Of a DNA stretch of 64,000 nucleotides, positions 35,330 to 48,328 are shown piece after piece. Origin of the DNA: Cylicocyclus nassatus (Eukaryota; Nematoda; Chromadorea; Rhabditida; Strongylidae); NCBI GenBank assembly GCA_958299035.1, contig CATQJL010000223.1, forward strand, positions 78,750,322 to 78,814,321, read 5' to 3'. Under the pieces are notes generated by a model. The model was not told the origin of the DNA and ran no database searches. It was given only the letters and a program-made list of their open reading frames with translations. Both the position numbers and the translations under genes were made by a program. Numbering within the stretch: position 1 is the stretch's first letter; each line of letters begins with the position of its first letter.

Positions 35330-35438
35330 ATCTCTTATAACGTAACAATGTAGCATCAGCGGTACGCCTAGTAAGACTGGCACAAATATCTGACACAACG
35401 TCCAAACATATCGTCTCCGAGCAAGTATGAGATTTTTC
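35330..35438 (-). CDS. Exon encoding an ABCA-like first transmembrane segment
   Basis: The acceptor CATCTTTTAG precedes 35438 and the donor AGAT/GTAAGT follows 35330. After one base of split codon, 36 codons read NLILARRRYVWTLCQIFVPV then LLGVPLMLHCYVI. ABCA proteins start with K-N-x-x-x-x-RR-x-x-x-T-x-x-Q/E-x-x-x-P followed by the first helix, which this reproduces closely. It may be the start of the gene seen at 20-3.7 kb, which would need a 15 kb intron region full of transposons, or a second, partly lost ABCA gene. The start codon exon was not found. Confidence 0.65.
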
Positions 35439-35714
35439 CTAAAAGATGATCTACTGCTATGGGTTGAGCAGTCATGTTGGCTTCATAGAAAGCTTGATTT
35501 CAACGCAATAAGTGGTACTCTTGTCCGTACCGTGTGATAAGAATGAACTGTCTGCCGAACATGAGAAGCTAGGAGTGGTCGCTGTGAATGTGTTGTATAA
35601 AATGAAGACTCAACCCACTCAAGACTACTCGGAGAATGTTTACGTTCATAATATGAAAAATGAAAACAGCCGCGATCAGCATGATTATTTTGAGAGGCCA
35701 CATCTTTTTCGTAC

Positions 35715-36936
35715 CAGGGCCCGGCACGAGGTCGGCAAATGACAAGCTGGAAATCGTTTTGGGGCCAAAAAGCAAAGGGGAAATCGTTTTTGCGGGGTCC
35801 GGGGCGGAGCCCCGGAAAAAAATTGGTAGTTCATGCTCGCTACTTATCTTGACATGTTATGTGCCTCAACAGGCGAACACTGGAGTTCGCGCGCATCAAA
35901 CCGCGCCGTCGCTAGTTGCCGCACACGCGACGTCGCCCAAGCGATGCTATTTGTAACTGCATACATGACTAGTTCTCAATGTATGTGTAACGATATGGCA
36001 CCAAATTTTGTATGCGAACGGAGAGAGGCTAGTGGAAACATAGTATGAAAAGTTATGAAAAACGGAACGAGTAATTAGCATTTTTTCCGAGAATTTCGCA
36101 AAACTGGTAAATGAAGATGTGAATTCAAACGGCTCGTTTGGAACGCGCAGATGAACGATATGGTATGAAACTTGGTAAGTAAATGCACACGGGCTTGCAG
36201 GGCTTAACTGAGGAGTTTCATTGAAAAATTATGTGACTGAAGGTTGTGGCAAACTTTTTTCTGAAAATTTTGCGCTACCAAAGAAATGGAAAAATGGCTC
36301 GTTTGCAACGCAGAGGTAACGAAATCGCGCGGGTTTCGGTGTGTATATGCGCAATAGGACTAAGTAATAAAGTATGAAATATTATGAAAAACTTATGCGA
36401 ATGAAGAGCGTGCTTAACTAATTTCCAAATTAGGTCGGCATTTGCCGACCAAATTCCCAGCTGAGGTCGGCAAAACTCTCAATTCACATAATTTTTTCAA
36501 AATTTTTACATAAATCTGTTGTACACCTAAAGTTTACTACATGGTGAAATTTTGGTTCCGAAACTCCTCCTCTTATCCTTGTTAGAGTCCAAAATCGCAT
36601 CAGCAGCCTAGCTTTCTAAGATAGAAAGCGCGCCCCAGTCAATCGATACGCGCGGGAACGGCGTCTCTCATTCCTATGACTGCGTTTCATTGATATTTTC
36701 TCATTCCTTAATCATTTTTCTTGCTTATTTTTCTTCCTGTTTTCTATTTTGATACAGCTGAGGAATAATTTGAGGAATTTGAGCAGTTTGGGCGCTTTTG
36801 AGCGCTTTTAGGCGAAGTGTGTCGCACAAGCAAGAAACGTCATTTTTGGGCTCAAGGGGGTATTCGTAAAAATTATTGGGATCAAAGGGGAATTCGTTTT
36901 GGAAAACCCCGTTTGCCCACCTCGTGCCGGGCCCTG
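35715..36936. mobile_element. hAT-type non-autonomous element
   Basis: The ends CAGGGCCCGGCACGAGG and CCTCGTGCCGGGCCCTG are inverse copies, flanked on both sides by TTTCGTAC (35707-35714 and 36937-36944). It is 1222 bases with no transposase. The inside contains the GGGGCGGAGCCCCGG palindrome near 35800 and G-rich subterminal parts resembling each other (GGGGAAATCGTTTT, GGGGAATTCGTTTT inverted). Confidence 0.93.
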
Positions 36937-37265
36937 TTTCGTACATACTGCCGTTAAACGATTATACGAGTTTTGCCATAGTTATAAAGGGACTTGATTT
37001 ACTTGAATACATTTACTGACTCTACTACAAACTCTTAGCTGTTGTAGCTATGGCATTCGACAGTTGCTTCACACGGTAGGGTATTTCAAATTCCTAAAAT
37101 CTTTGATTTTCATCGAAAAACGGGTCATCATGTAAGATAGCGCGCGCCTAGGCAGCTCGCTCAATCGTAATTTTTTTTGATTCAGCTAAAACTGTAAGGT
37201 ATAGTAAAATTTGTTTTTAGCTATTTATTATATTGAAACCTACCTACTTCCCATTATACTTTGGA

Positions 37266-37580
37266 ATATTCGAAATTTTTCTCGAATAATCGAATAATCG
37301 AATATATTCGAAAATCAGAAATATCGAATAAACGAATTTCGAATATTTTCGAAAATAAAAAATGTCGAATATTCGAATATCGAATATTTTTCAAAATCAA
37401 AAATGTCGAATAATCGAATATCGAATATTTTCGAAATGAAAAAATGTCGAATAATCGAATATCGAATAAATTCGGAATGGAAAAGTTTCGAATATTCGAA
37501 TATATTCGAAAAAAAGTCTCGAATAAACGAATACTTTGTATAAACTATGTCGAATATTCAAACAAATCTAGTCGAATAGT
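37266..37580 (+). repeat. Subterminal TTCGAATA array, left
   Basis: More than 20 loosely spaced motifs of the type TCGAATAATCGAATATCG, many of them self-complementary (ATTCGAAT). hAT transposases bind repeated subterminal motifs, so these are probable transposase binding sites. Confidence 0.85.
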
Positions 37581-38202
37581 ACAAAAAAAGACTCCCAGTA
37601 GTATACAACTCAAAAAACAAGCAAGCTGATATATTCAAAATGTAATGCATATTTCTGAACTGTTGACAGATCCGGGTCTGCTCGGTCTACTTCCTCATAA
37701 GACTATAGAAGTCAACAATCTAATCCACTGTGAACACCGGTCTTCTGCCTCCACTCTTAAGTGCGCAAACCATTAAAGACAAGGGGCTCATTCACACCTA
37801 CTTTCAACACCTATTTCGATCAAAGGCTGCGAAAACATCAAAATTAAGAGCGCGATTGTTGGTGTAGTTAGTACTATCTTTTTCCAACACCCAATTTCTC
37901 AGCAGCATGCCCACTCAAACTTGTGCACGAACTTTAGCTTCGAAGTCGAGTCCAAACAATGTTGTTCTTTTCTGGACGTTTACATACTAGGACCTTCTTT
38001 CAAACTCGAAAAGGAGTTCTCCAAGAGTGAAAGACAAACAGGTTCAAGCTCTCAAAACTTAATGATAAACTCGCGTACTTTTGGATGCCCTTACTGAGTA
38101 GTTCCTTCACGAAGATTCACTCCAATAAGTTCCATGTAAAGAACTTCACAAATTTTACTTGCTGGCAACTTGGGCAAACAGAATCAAACAACAAAGAAAC
38201 AA

Positions 38203-40658
38203 TTATTGCGTATCAAAAACATATGGGTCCTCTTCCTCCAGTTCTTCCGAGTCATCAGAGCATGATTCCTCCGATGTACTATGAGCTGCATTCGACTCGT
38301 AGTTGCATTCATAACGAAGGACTTCCTTTTGTGTCCAAGCTTTGCATGACCTAAATAGTTCAATTTTTACAAGTTCAACACATTTTATAAGTTGAAGAAA
38401 CTATCTCACCTACTGGTTTCCTTATTCGAATTAGCGTTGATCATCAAAAAAAGCCTTGCGTGTTTTGCTGTGAGTCGCCCTCTCCTTTTATTGCCATAGA
38501 TAATGCCAGCAGCGCTAGAACTCATTATCATTGAATGTACATAAAACATCAAAACCTAAAGTACCTAAACAGCCTTTCGCTGTCTACGGATGTACAAGGC
38601 GCGACGAGGTATTCAGCTGCTGATGATGCAAATAGGGGGAACTGAGTTTTGTGAGAGCGCCACCACTGAACTGGGTCTGCATCAGGACTTGGTCGTGCGT
38701 CTCCTCGGTTCAGATGTATAGTGTACTGCTGCAACTCCATCTAAACTTCAAGTATTAGAGTGATATTGAGCAGTATCTCAGTACCTGAAGATCTTCCTGT
38801 TGCATCTGTGAGCTTCTTGAGGGGGTGCTGGTAGTACTTTGTGTTGTGATCAAAGACCACATATCCGATCCTTTGGGGGTAGAAGACCTTTCATAACTTT
38901 CGTCATCGGAGTCCGCTGAGTCAAGAGTATTGCCTAAACCTAGGCATTTTTCATAAAGTTGCAAGTGTAGTGTTTGCAACTCACTTTTACACGCCAAGAA
39001 GTGGTCAGCAGTTTCTCGCCATTCATCCCTGTTCAATACGGTATCCAAAAACGCAAATCTAGGGTCGCATAGCGCGGCAAAACGCAGTGGCTGACTGATG
39101 AAAAATTTTGCGAAGTATTCCTTTGTGCTACCCAACAATTTCTCGCCAAACTGCAGTCCTTCCCTTCGAGCAGCTGCTAGATTCCTGAAGTGCCATGGTT
39201 GTTACCCGATAGAACACGAGAAAATGATGACCCACTCTTCAGTCTTCGCGATCAAGAGTTTTCCTACTGGAATGAACATTGAACAGCAAGACGTTTGATA
39301 GCACACCTACATTGCAGAAATTAGACTGATCTCAAAAAGAAAACGCTTTGTTGCTACCTGGTTAGTCATAGCCTGAAACGGCTATAAGAATACTCTCATT
39401 GCCTTTAGTATCCGTATTTTCCCATCCTCAAACGGCAGCATGTCACAAGTTGACAGCAATCTTTCAACTGCCGGCATCTTCAAAAAAAATCAACTGGCTG
39501 GAGGAAGCAATGCTACCAACATTCACTGACTGCGGCTAGGAAGTCACATAGCATGAAGTATGTACTGGACCATCTAGTTGGAGCATCATTCATTGGCACA
39601 ACATTCGGGAGGTTTTCTTCGTTCAGAAACCTGAGGGGAAATGCTCTGAAGACAACGAGAAATATTCAGAGAAACTACCGTCTAAACAATTTCTTCAACT
39701 TTCCGCTCTTATTTAGCTTGGACACCACGTGCTTCACTTTCTTCAGAACATGCGCGCACATTGGAAGATTAAGGGCAGCCGCCACGGATAAATCAATGAC
39801 GTGAGCACAACAGTGGATGCTGAATCATGGGAGGTTAAAGATGAGAAAGGGAAGCAGGGCGCCGCTTACTATTGTATGCCTAGGTCGGATGCTGTTTTCA
39901 CCATAACCGATGCTCCATCAGCAATCATGAATGACACTCGCTCTTTGGCAATTCCGAGTCTAGACAAGCTCTCCAATATTTTCGATTCTACCAGCTCGCT
40001 CGTGTGGCTGAACATAGCAAGTAATCGCGAATCCTAAACCGCCCAAAGATAGTATACCTATCCTCCTCAAGCGAGCACAGTCCAACACCACGTTGATTCT
40101 TTCCGAAAAGTCCCCTCTCAGGGCATGACCGGTAATCGCAAGCAATGAACATGATGCATTTTTTGACGACCATTCATCGACTGTGATTGCAATCTGTGCA
40201 TCCTCAGAAAACACTCTTCTGTTGTCGTCATCAATGGCATCAACTTCTTTTTGCATCAGCTTTAACAATGTTTTTGTGCTTGGCGTGGCATAGGACGGGT
40301 GAAGTGATCGCAAAAGCTCCGCGAAGGATGGCAACTGAGTGACGTGTAGCGGAAGAGATGCTTTTGCAAGAAAAACTATCAGCTTTCGATCGATATCCTC
40401 TTTTGCAGCTTTGCCAATTTTCCTTTTAAACATGTCCTCAATTTTAGGTTGTTTCTCGCGTTCGTTTTTGTTCAGACTCGCTCGTTGCTCAAACTTCTCC
40501 ACTTCCGCCTTGTGTTTGCTTCTAAGGTGATGCAGTAGGTTTGATGTTGTCCTCGTTTTTGGGATGAAAAGTGATTTACCGCAGAAATTGCAAACAGCAG
40601 TTTCTGCGTTGCATTCCACATCAACTGCTTCCTTAAAGAAGTTCCAGACTGAGCTCAT
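38203..40658 (-). pseudogene. hAT transposase, BED zinc finger, with at least one stop
   Basis: The first exon (from 40658) encodes a BED finger (CNFCGKSLF ... HHLRSKHK) and AITVDEWSSKN of the catalytic core. Then come: about 40040-39870 (LGIAKERVSFMIADGASVMV, catalytic Asp region), 39819-39679 (YIHCCAHVIDLSVAAALNLP), 39645-39529 (NDAPTRWSSTYFMLCDF), about 39491-39347 (PAVERLLSTCDMLPFEDGKI, then PFQAMTNQ), about 39160-38785 (EKLLGSTKEYFAKFFISQPL), 38740-38565 (WWRSHKTQFPLFASSAAEYL, then APCTSVDSERLF), 38514-38410 (AAGIIYGNKRRGRL) and an acidic tail exon 38350-38203. The last three joins are exactly in phase. A TAG at 39384-39382 interrupts the frame just before PFQAMTNQ, and the frame shifts near 40060 unless a very small intron is assumed. 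Probably inactive, though only slightly decayed. Confidence 0.9.
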
Positions 40659-43236
40659 CTGAAAATTATCTTGTTGAGTTTATACTTGAGATATTTATGG
40701 TGACATATAACCACTCTTCTTTCATTTTTGTTCAGAACTTGCAAAATCTACAACTCTAGTAACCAAGTTATAAGCGAATCAACCGCGCAGATTCGTCGTT
40801 GCGAGCAAGCGAAGTACGGTGAAACTCTTGTCCCAGTTACCAGAATCATAGTACCAAAAGAAAAGAAAGTAACTCCGTTTCAGTTGAGTCAGCAATCAAA
40901 AACGCAGTCAGCAAACCACTGGTACAGTAGTTCTTCTATGAAAAGATGCAAGGAGAAAAGTCATTACAAAAGCTTGTGTCCAACAGCTTAGAAATACGCA
41001 GTGCAACCGTGCGAGTTCACTAACTAACCAACTGCCGTGATGTCTTGGATGTCGCGTTTCCATACATAAAAACTTTCACTGAACGCTTTTAATGTTTAGA
41101 GAAGTAAAATGGACAAAGTTTCTGTAGAAGTATTAAATTTCAGAAATTGCGCCCAATGAACAACGTTATATGAACTCGTGTGGTTGTAGAGTATGCGCGT
41201 TTGCAAGAGACAGAATAACTCTACGACAATATTACTGTATCTGTCTGGCTCAATTTGACAAAATCGCAATGTGAAACAAAATTGAAAGTGGCCAATCATT
41301 CAGAGCAAAAAACCGGCACTTTTCGAGTTCTTTTTACTTATCTGTATGCTTCAGCAGTCATCTACACATTGTGCTGTTCTTACATTGCAGCGCAATGTGA
41401 GCACAGCACGGCAATGCGGCTGCATTGGTTTCTTGAAGCCGCGTGCGAGCAGATGCCCACTACATTCAATAAGATTATTAGAAAGGATAAAAGTACTCAC
41501 CGGAGTGGTTCGCCTATGTGGTCGCGGAACGGCATCTACAGATCTGCAAATGCAAACGTTGAAATTCAGAACAGCATAGCCTACTACTATCCGGTAGCTA
41601 AAATGTTTGTACCTGTGTTCATTTGAGGTGGTCGCTATAGTAGACGAGTCGTCATCATCGTGAAGGTCACACCTAAACACAATGAAACAATTAGAATAAG
41701 TAAGGTAAAATGATAAAAAGCTAACATTTTAATTTCCTCGGAACAATCAGGCTCCATCAGGCCTCTGCTACGCTCACCAAAGCCCTAAAGCAGCATGTGA
41801 TGTAGTAGGGACAAAATAGGCATAGAAGACGGCGCAAGCCACGTAAAATACGCTCTGACCGAAGTACCCTTCAAAACCCCGAACAGCATTGTGCCAGCAC
41901 GACGCTAACACAACGCTGACATTGTACTGACTTTTGGGTCAAGTGGTGTCAGATGTGCACCCTTGCAGAATAAATTAAATGATAGAAAAGTAATAAAAAG
42001 ATAAGAATACAATAGGAATAACAGTTTTACCTGTGCTTTGCTTCTTCAAAAGTTGCTGAGGTTGATGCAATGTCAGCCGGCAGATTTGTATTGTTGAGCA
42101 AAACTGAACACAGCGTGGTCAGAATTGCGAAAGACCTTTCACCTTAGAACAAACATCGAGCAAAAACCATTTGGCCGCAGTTGAGCAAAAGCGGAAATAA
42201 CAGAAAGGAAATATTTGAGTTACCAGATCTACACTTTCAATGGAATCAAGTGGTTTCCCGACCATAGTAGAGGCTAAAAAACATAGCTTCGAGAGCGGAA
42301 GGTTGTTAAGTATAGATCCTACAATGTCCTTAAATCCTACAACTACACGAAGGTGTTTGAGAATGAGGAGAAAATAAGATGGTCTGGTAAAATACTGCGC
42401 TCAAATTGGACAGCATCAAAAGTGTTCTCGAAATGACCAACCGCACGGACTGGCCGCACATTGCAGACTACGCGCGCCGCGGCTGTGATGTCATGAGAGC
42501 ACAATATGTGCAATAGCGACTTGTATTAATACAAGCGATTGGCCGCGGGCGCGTGTAACGTAATTTACGGCCGGTCCGTACAAACAACGACTCGACATTT
42601 TCCGAGTGGTATATGAAGCAAAAAGGGTTCATTCTTCAACCCGCTCCATGTTCAAAGCTCTTATCAACAAAAGGGTAAGAGCGGGTTGGAGAAAGAACGG
42701 CTACGCTTTAGTGGAGAAAGGAAAAAAGCTGAAAACGCCCTCAAAACAGAACTCCTCAGTAAACAATCTCAATCTCCGCTTCTTGACAAGTGTCATCATG
42801 CCTTCCGAAGGACTGGGGTTGTGAAAATGCGCAGAGAATATAGGGAACATTTGATTTGTGGGCGAAAATAATGATCACAGAATGGATTGGCTCACAAACT
42901 ACCGTCAAACCGATCGCACGGAATGGCCGCATATTGCGTTCTTCCTCCAACCCGCTCTTCAAAACTCCTGCTGTCAGAGGAAGAGGGATAGAGGACTAAG
43001 AACAAAATGAAAATAGAGAGAAAACCTGCAAACGGTCGAAAACGTGGAGAACTCCAGCAAATCACAGACATAGCGAGTTGGCAACAGCGCAGATTACGCA
43101 ATCACATTCAACCTACAGTCATTCACGCGTAAACAGGGTGGTCGTGGCGAGACCGACTTAGGAATGGCTTGTGAATGCGAGAAAACACAATTGGAAGGGG
43201 GAAAGACACAAGAGGACACCAGCAAATAGAGCATAT

Positions 43237-43480
43237 AGTTATTCGATTACATGAAAATGTCGAATAATCGAATAACTTCCGAAATTAAATATTCGAATGT
43301 TCGAATATATTCGAAAAACAAAATTTTCGAATAACCGAATAATCGAATAAATTCGAAAATGACAATTTTCGAATAAGCGAATATCGAATATATTCGAGAT
43401 TTTAAATTTTTCGAATAATCGAATTTCGAATAAATTTTATTCGAATACTTTATTCGAATACTCGAATATTTATTCGATTC
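43237..43480 (-). repeat. Subterminal TTCGAATA array, right
   Basis: The same motif family as the left array, in the expected inverse order relative to the right terminal repeat. Very AT-rich. The apparent minus-strand frame over it (43247-43555) is a by-product of the array. Confidence 0.85.
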
Positions 43481-43501
43481 GGTCCAAAGTATACTTCCCA
43501 T

Positions 43502-45560
43502 ATAAAAAAATCGTACTGATTTTGTGAACTCTTGAGTGTAAATGAAACAGAACATTAAATATAAACCACAAATTTAAATCTTGAAACAAGACACTTTCAA
43601 TCGTTGTCAAATACCTAAATTCAAGGAACAAAAAGGACCTGCAAGCCACGTCAAAGCGAAAAAGGTTCTAAAGGTCCTGAAATTTTTATGAAATTTCTAA
43701 GATTCACTTTGTATTTCTGAAATGCAGCAACCACAGAAGCATGAGAGAGGCATAAAAGAGGGCCTTTAAATAAGTGTTGAAATGCGCAGAGCATGGCGAA
43801 GCCAAAAAAGTGCGCGTCCGTTGAATGAATAGGTAATCCAGGGTTTTGAGGTTAGTGTGAGACGTGGATTAATGTCCTCTTGAAAAGAAGAGAAAAGTAG
43901 ATAGACGACTTAATTAAAAATTTTCCAGAGTTATTTCGTGTCTAAGAGGACACGGAGAGCGGAGTCTCCGAGTAGCTTGATGCGTGTGAAATCTTCCACT
44001 TTTTCTAATGATAACATAGGATTGAAGAAACCCTGGAAAAATATTGGTACTCTTTATGACAATCAATCAACATCTGTTAGGTTAAACTGCCTTTAGATAG
44101 GAAATCTATGTAATAAGCAAAGCTAGAACGCAAAGGTATCTGTAATATATGAATTTTTCATTGTGCATCAGACCTTGAAGAGTTCAAAACTTTTGGAATA
44201 TGCATTTCGCAAATTCGTGTTATAAAAACCACAGAAGGGCAAATTAACTACCGTTCCCTTAGAGAGCTTGACTGTATGACAGTTACAAATTCAAGTCATT
44301 ATCCACCGAAAAAGTGAAGAATGCTGCAGAATCAAGCATCTGTTTCAGTAAAATCTTGATGGTAATTGGGTGGCTATTCATGGTATGGTTAGTTCCTTAA
44401 GGCTGTGCTAATATTTCACATTTTTCAAATTGATTCGAATCGATTCGTTTGTGGAAAGAGAGCAATGTTTTATAACAATCTTCCCTATATGCTCATATCA
44501 GGTTTGCTCATGATTAACTAGCATTTGACTTTTTCCATGCTCCTCTATGAACAAGCGAGGTATAAAAGCCTGTTAATTAAGCTCGATGAAAAATGTCTTC
44601 ATATTTCCTTATCACTTCTATGTTACGGTAAGAGAAGCGTTTTCCAATTGTGAGAATAAAGTACGTTTCTAAGAAATCTGCTTAGAACTCTGGTTTAAGA
44701 AGTGAATTTCATGGAAAGTTCAGCGCTAAAGGGTTCAGAATTGAGGGCGTCATCCACTCACGTTTTTGAATTGTCTTCCGGAGTCGCCGGGTTCTGATTC
44801 CGAATATGAAGTTGGAAAGAGCTAGTTTGTTGACACATTAATAAATACACACATAAATTTTGAGTGTGCAAAAAATTTCTCATTTGAGCATGATTTCACC
44901 TTTTGCATTACATTTCATTTGTGCTCTGAAACTACCGCAGACCCTTACAATCCTGGTTGAATCTAAAATAACTACTACAACAATTAGGAAGAAAACAGTG
45001 ACGAGGCTGCATGCCCCCAAAAGTTTTTCGTTAGATCCAAAAGTAAATGCAAGGGTCACATTGACTTCTGAAAATTTTACGAGGCTCTCTCTTTCCTAAT
45101 CAAAAATTGTGTTTTGTTCCCCTTGGTCATCTTTGTTCAAGCCAAAGACGTCGTGAAAATAATGAAGCAAGCTAAAGAATTATAATTTTCTAGCTGAGCG
45201 GTGAGGGTTTCGAACAGCTAAGAGCATAGAAACTGAAGCTAGAAAGCCGTCTGGTAGCATCATATGTTGAGTTTGGAGAAGCGACCTTCGCTACATGCGA
45301 GATTTTCCCTGAGACTTCGCAAGTTTATAGCAATTAACCCTTGAAGTTATCAAAGGTAGTAGCAATGCTCACCTGATATTCATCCAGTGATTATGCGACT
45401 TTTTTTGTTCGGAAACACCCAACGGGTTAAGTTATTTCAGGCTGACTTCGCAAATCACATTGATTATTTACAAGCTGATAGTAAAAAAGTGGTATCTAGC
45501 TATACGCTCATTCATTCGTGCCCATCGCTGTAGCTGCATAAAACGCTCACTTTCTAACCA
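43502..45560. other. No supported gene
   Basis: AT-rich with scattered short frames (for example plus-strand 44860-45099). No repeat family recognised and no convincing splice-bounded frame. Confidence 0.35.
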
Positions 45561-45740
45561 GTTACCTTAAAATTTTGACCATTTGTGCAGTTTCAGCGAG
45601 CACGGTCTGGCCTATTATTAGTGCCTTTGTGCGCCAGGTATTTCTGGCAAGAAATTCGATGTGAAAGTCAAAGTCACTTAGAGTACATAGGATTATGACA
45701 AGGCCAGGATGCATTGTAAAAAAGAGTGTAACTCTTGATT
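45560..45740 (-). CDS. Candidate exon, unknown protein
   Basis: It is open between a GATATCAG acceptor and a GTAACT donor, with a hydrophobic start (FFTMHPGLVIILCTLSDF) and then FLARNTWRTKALIIGQTVLA. No family recognised; a single exon with no confirmed neighbour. Confidence 0.3.
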
Positions 45741-46289
45741 TAGCTCCTGATATCAATCTTATCTACTTACACTCCGGCGATGATCCGCCGGGAAAAAAGA
45801 TGAGTGAGCGTTTTACGACTCAAAGGGATTCCCGTTAAAAACATCCATTTGCTGTGCTTTCTTACCATCGAGCCCTTGTGTGGAGTTGGTGCAGGAAAAG
45901 AAAAGTACAAAAACTTTTCTTGAGAACAATTTCAAACTTATTTATTGCAAGATAATCAACCATTTCTATTCAATTTATATCCTTGAACTTCGTCGCTTCT
46001 GCACAGTTTGGTAAACTCAATTACATCTGAGACTGTTTCAAAATTGATTTTGAGACTTCTTTAGTGACTATAGCTGCTTGATATGAAGCTGTTTTCTCTA
46101 GGTTATAGGTAACATTCAAAGAATGTAAATGAATAATCAACGTAATTCAACATGACCTTTTTTTACGAGGCCCTTCTTAAAAAACGGAAATCTGTCATTT
46201 GTTTCGTTATTTTTATTTGCATGGGAAATTCCCAGAGGAAATAGTACTGAACTTAAAGTCAAAGCTTCCGCATTTAGCCACCATGTTGA

Positions 46290-47279
46290 TTTACGAACAG
46301 CCAAAGCTATAATGTGGTATACAATCTACATTTTTGGAACCTTGAATCAACTTCGCTGCCTGCGAACAATGGCAAAATAATACAACCAAATCCTTTGCGA
46401 TGTTGAGTAGTATAAACATCTTTTGCCTTCCAATACTGGATTTCCGTGCATCTCACGTCCTCATAGCACGCGGCAAAGCACTCGTTGATGTTCTTGCTCT
46501 TGAGATATTTATGAGCAACTAGCTGGCTTATCCGGCTCCGCCCGGCCCTGTCAAAACACTATGGTAAAGCTCCGATTCCTATCCCTGTAAAACCTTTCCC
46601 TGTGCTTCTTCTACACTTCATTTCCCTCTCTCTGTGTTGTTTTCGAAATCAGCGTGCCCTTGCCAACTCCCACCTTCAGCTCAAATTCTTAAAAAATCAA
46701 TAAAATCGAAAAGTAATAGGTAATACCGAAAACTAATATTGTATTCGTAATCAGCATGTGATTACCCTCCTGTGCCAACACCCAGCCCTGTAGCTTAAAC
46801 TTTGCAGAAAAATCGTTGAAATCGATAAAAGTAACAGATACTTTCAAAAACTAATATTGTATTCGTAATCAGCATGCTCGATTACCCCCTGTGCCAACTC
46901 CCAGCCCCGTAGATGAACTCTGCAAATAAATCGATAAAAATCGAGAAAATCGATATCGACCGATGACGAAAATTAACCTGTGACAAACGCCTGGCCCCGA
47001 AGTGTATGTGTGCCAAGTTTAGTCCGGATCGGTTCAGAAATGGAATTTTTCTATTGGGAACATATGTACAGACAGACAGACAAACATACAGACATACAAA
47101 CAGACATTCAGCTTTATATATAGATGCTTTTCAACTCCTCCACTTTGTCAGAAATGCAGGACGAAACCCATCTTGCCTGAAAGAAAACAAGTTCAATCTT
47201 TTTATGAGTGTAATCAAGAAAGGTGATTTCCGGGTGAGACAAGCTGAGTGAACAGTAGGGTGAGAGCGAACTACTTCAT
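46290..47279 (-). pseudogene. Secreted PAN-like gene, broken copy
   Basis: This is a copy of the 52940-53848 gene. The start at 47279 reads ATG AAG TAG, where the intact gene has ATG AAG TGG. The first donor CAG/GT has become CAGCT. Exon 2 begins after TTTCTTTCAG and encodes ARWVSSCISDKVEELKSI, then is cut by a 620-base repeat element (about 46508-47128). The second half resumes as KNINECFAACYEDVRC with QYWKA and a C-terminal part near 46.35 kb. Stop, lost splice site and insertion together make it a pseudogene. Confidence 0.85.
46508..47128 (+). mobile_element. Repeat element with CTAGCTGGCTTACCCGGC start
   Basis: Starts ACTAGCTGGCTTATCCGGCT and contains about 1.5 units of the 120-base ATCGATAAAA minisatellite (46783-46950). 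It ends with a GACAGACAGACAAACATACA tract and ATTCAGCTTTATATATAG. The same start and end occur at 60848 and 62031. It is non-coding and lies inside the PAN-like pseudogene. Confidence 0.8.
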
Positions 47280-48328
47280 CGCGGTAAAGGCTGAATGCAG
47301 ACACCTCCACCTCTTGGAGTTTTGTAAAAATTAGAAACTATGGCAGCGAATTGTTTCCAGGAGACTCATATTATATGACGATTGAAAACAGATCTTAGAG
47401 AAACAAGTTTTCAGTACTTAACTCGGAAAACTTCCGCTTTGGTTGATTGGAACATACAAGAAAATGAGCAGAGAAAAATATTGGGTTGTCCCAAAAGTAA
47501 AATTTTGTTTGAATGAATACTGTTTTGTTTTCGTAGCAGGCTTAGGGTATCATTCGATAAAGCAGGCAAGCCCTATAAAATGAACACCAAAAATTGCCGA
47601 AGGGAAAATTCCGTAAATTTATGTTTGCTCACCCCTAACCTAACTCTCTCGTTATTTCTGGTGTATTTTATTTGTGCTAGACTAAAAAGTGATAGAAAGA
47701 AGTATGCTATCAAGTTGTTTTTTTTATCCAGATAAAGTTTGTGATATTTTGTCAAAACTGAAACCGACAAGCTCCGCTGCATACGGCCTCCCGCAAATCC
47801 TGTATCGAAAGTGTGCTCGATGCTTGTTTTTTTTTCCTCATAACTTACTTTTAACGCCTCTTCTCACTGAGAAAGGCTTCTCAAATCTGAAAAAAAGCTT
47901 TGACGACAACTGTATCAAAGTGCGAGTGTTTCCATGATGTTTTTAATCTCGGTTTCATCAGTAGCTCAGTAGCACTGCGGCTTGTGGTAAAGTACTTGGG
48001 AAATTCGTGAACAAAGAACTATAAGATTGTTTGGGCAAGCGCAAATTATGCCTTCCGTTTAACATCGCTTTTCCAGAAGGATCAACCAGTGGTTTACTTT
48101 CTGATTTGATTTTCAATGGAACTACCGCGATGAACCAGGGAAGATCAATAGAAGTCGTTTTTTTTACCTTCACAAGGTTACTTTTCAAACTTTCTAATCA
48201 CGGAATGCACCAACAACTGTTGATATGGCTCTCATCTCACCTAGAAAGTAGAGATTTAGGATTCTGCATGATAGCGAGAGTCGAATTTGCTGCGCACACG
48301 AAGGATGTCACCACAAGCCTCAAACCAA

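Larger units (their letters stand above)
37255..43493. mobile_element. hAT transposon with transposase gene
   Basis: The terminal inverted repeats are TATACTTTGGA (37255-37265) and TCCAAAGTATA (43483-43493). They are bordered by a perfect 8-base target duplication CTTCCCAT (37247-37254 and 43494-43501). Directly inside each end is an array of TTCGAATA-type motifs (37266-37580; 43237-43480) in opposite orientation. The transposase gene is on the minus strand (40658-38203); about 2.6 kb between it and the right array has no recognised gene. Total length 6239 bases. Length, target duplication and BED-finger transposase place it in the hAT superfamily. Confidence 0.95.

Noticed and set aside
43247..43555. 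Minus-strand frame of 102 codons rich in Tyr, Ile and Ser
   Set aside because: It is a translation of the TTCGAATA subterminal array.
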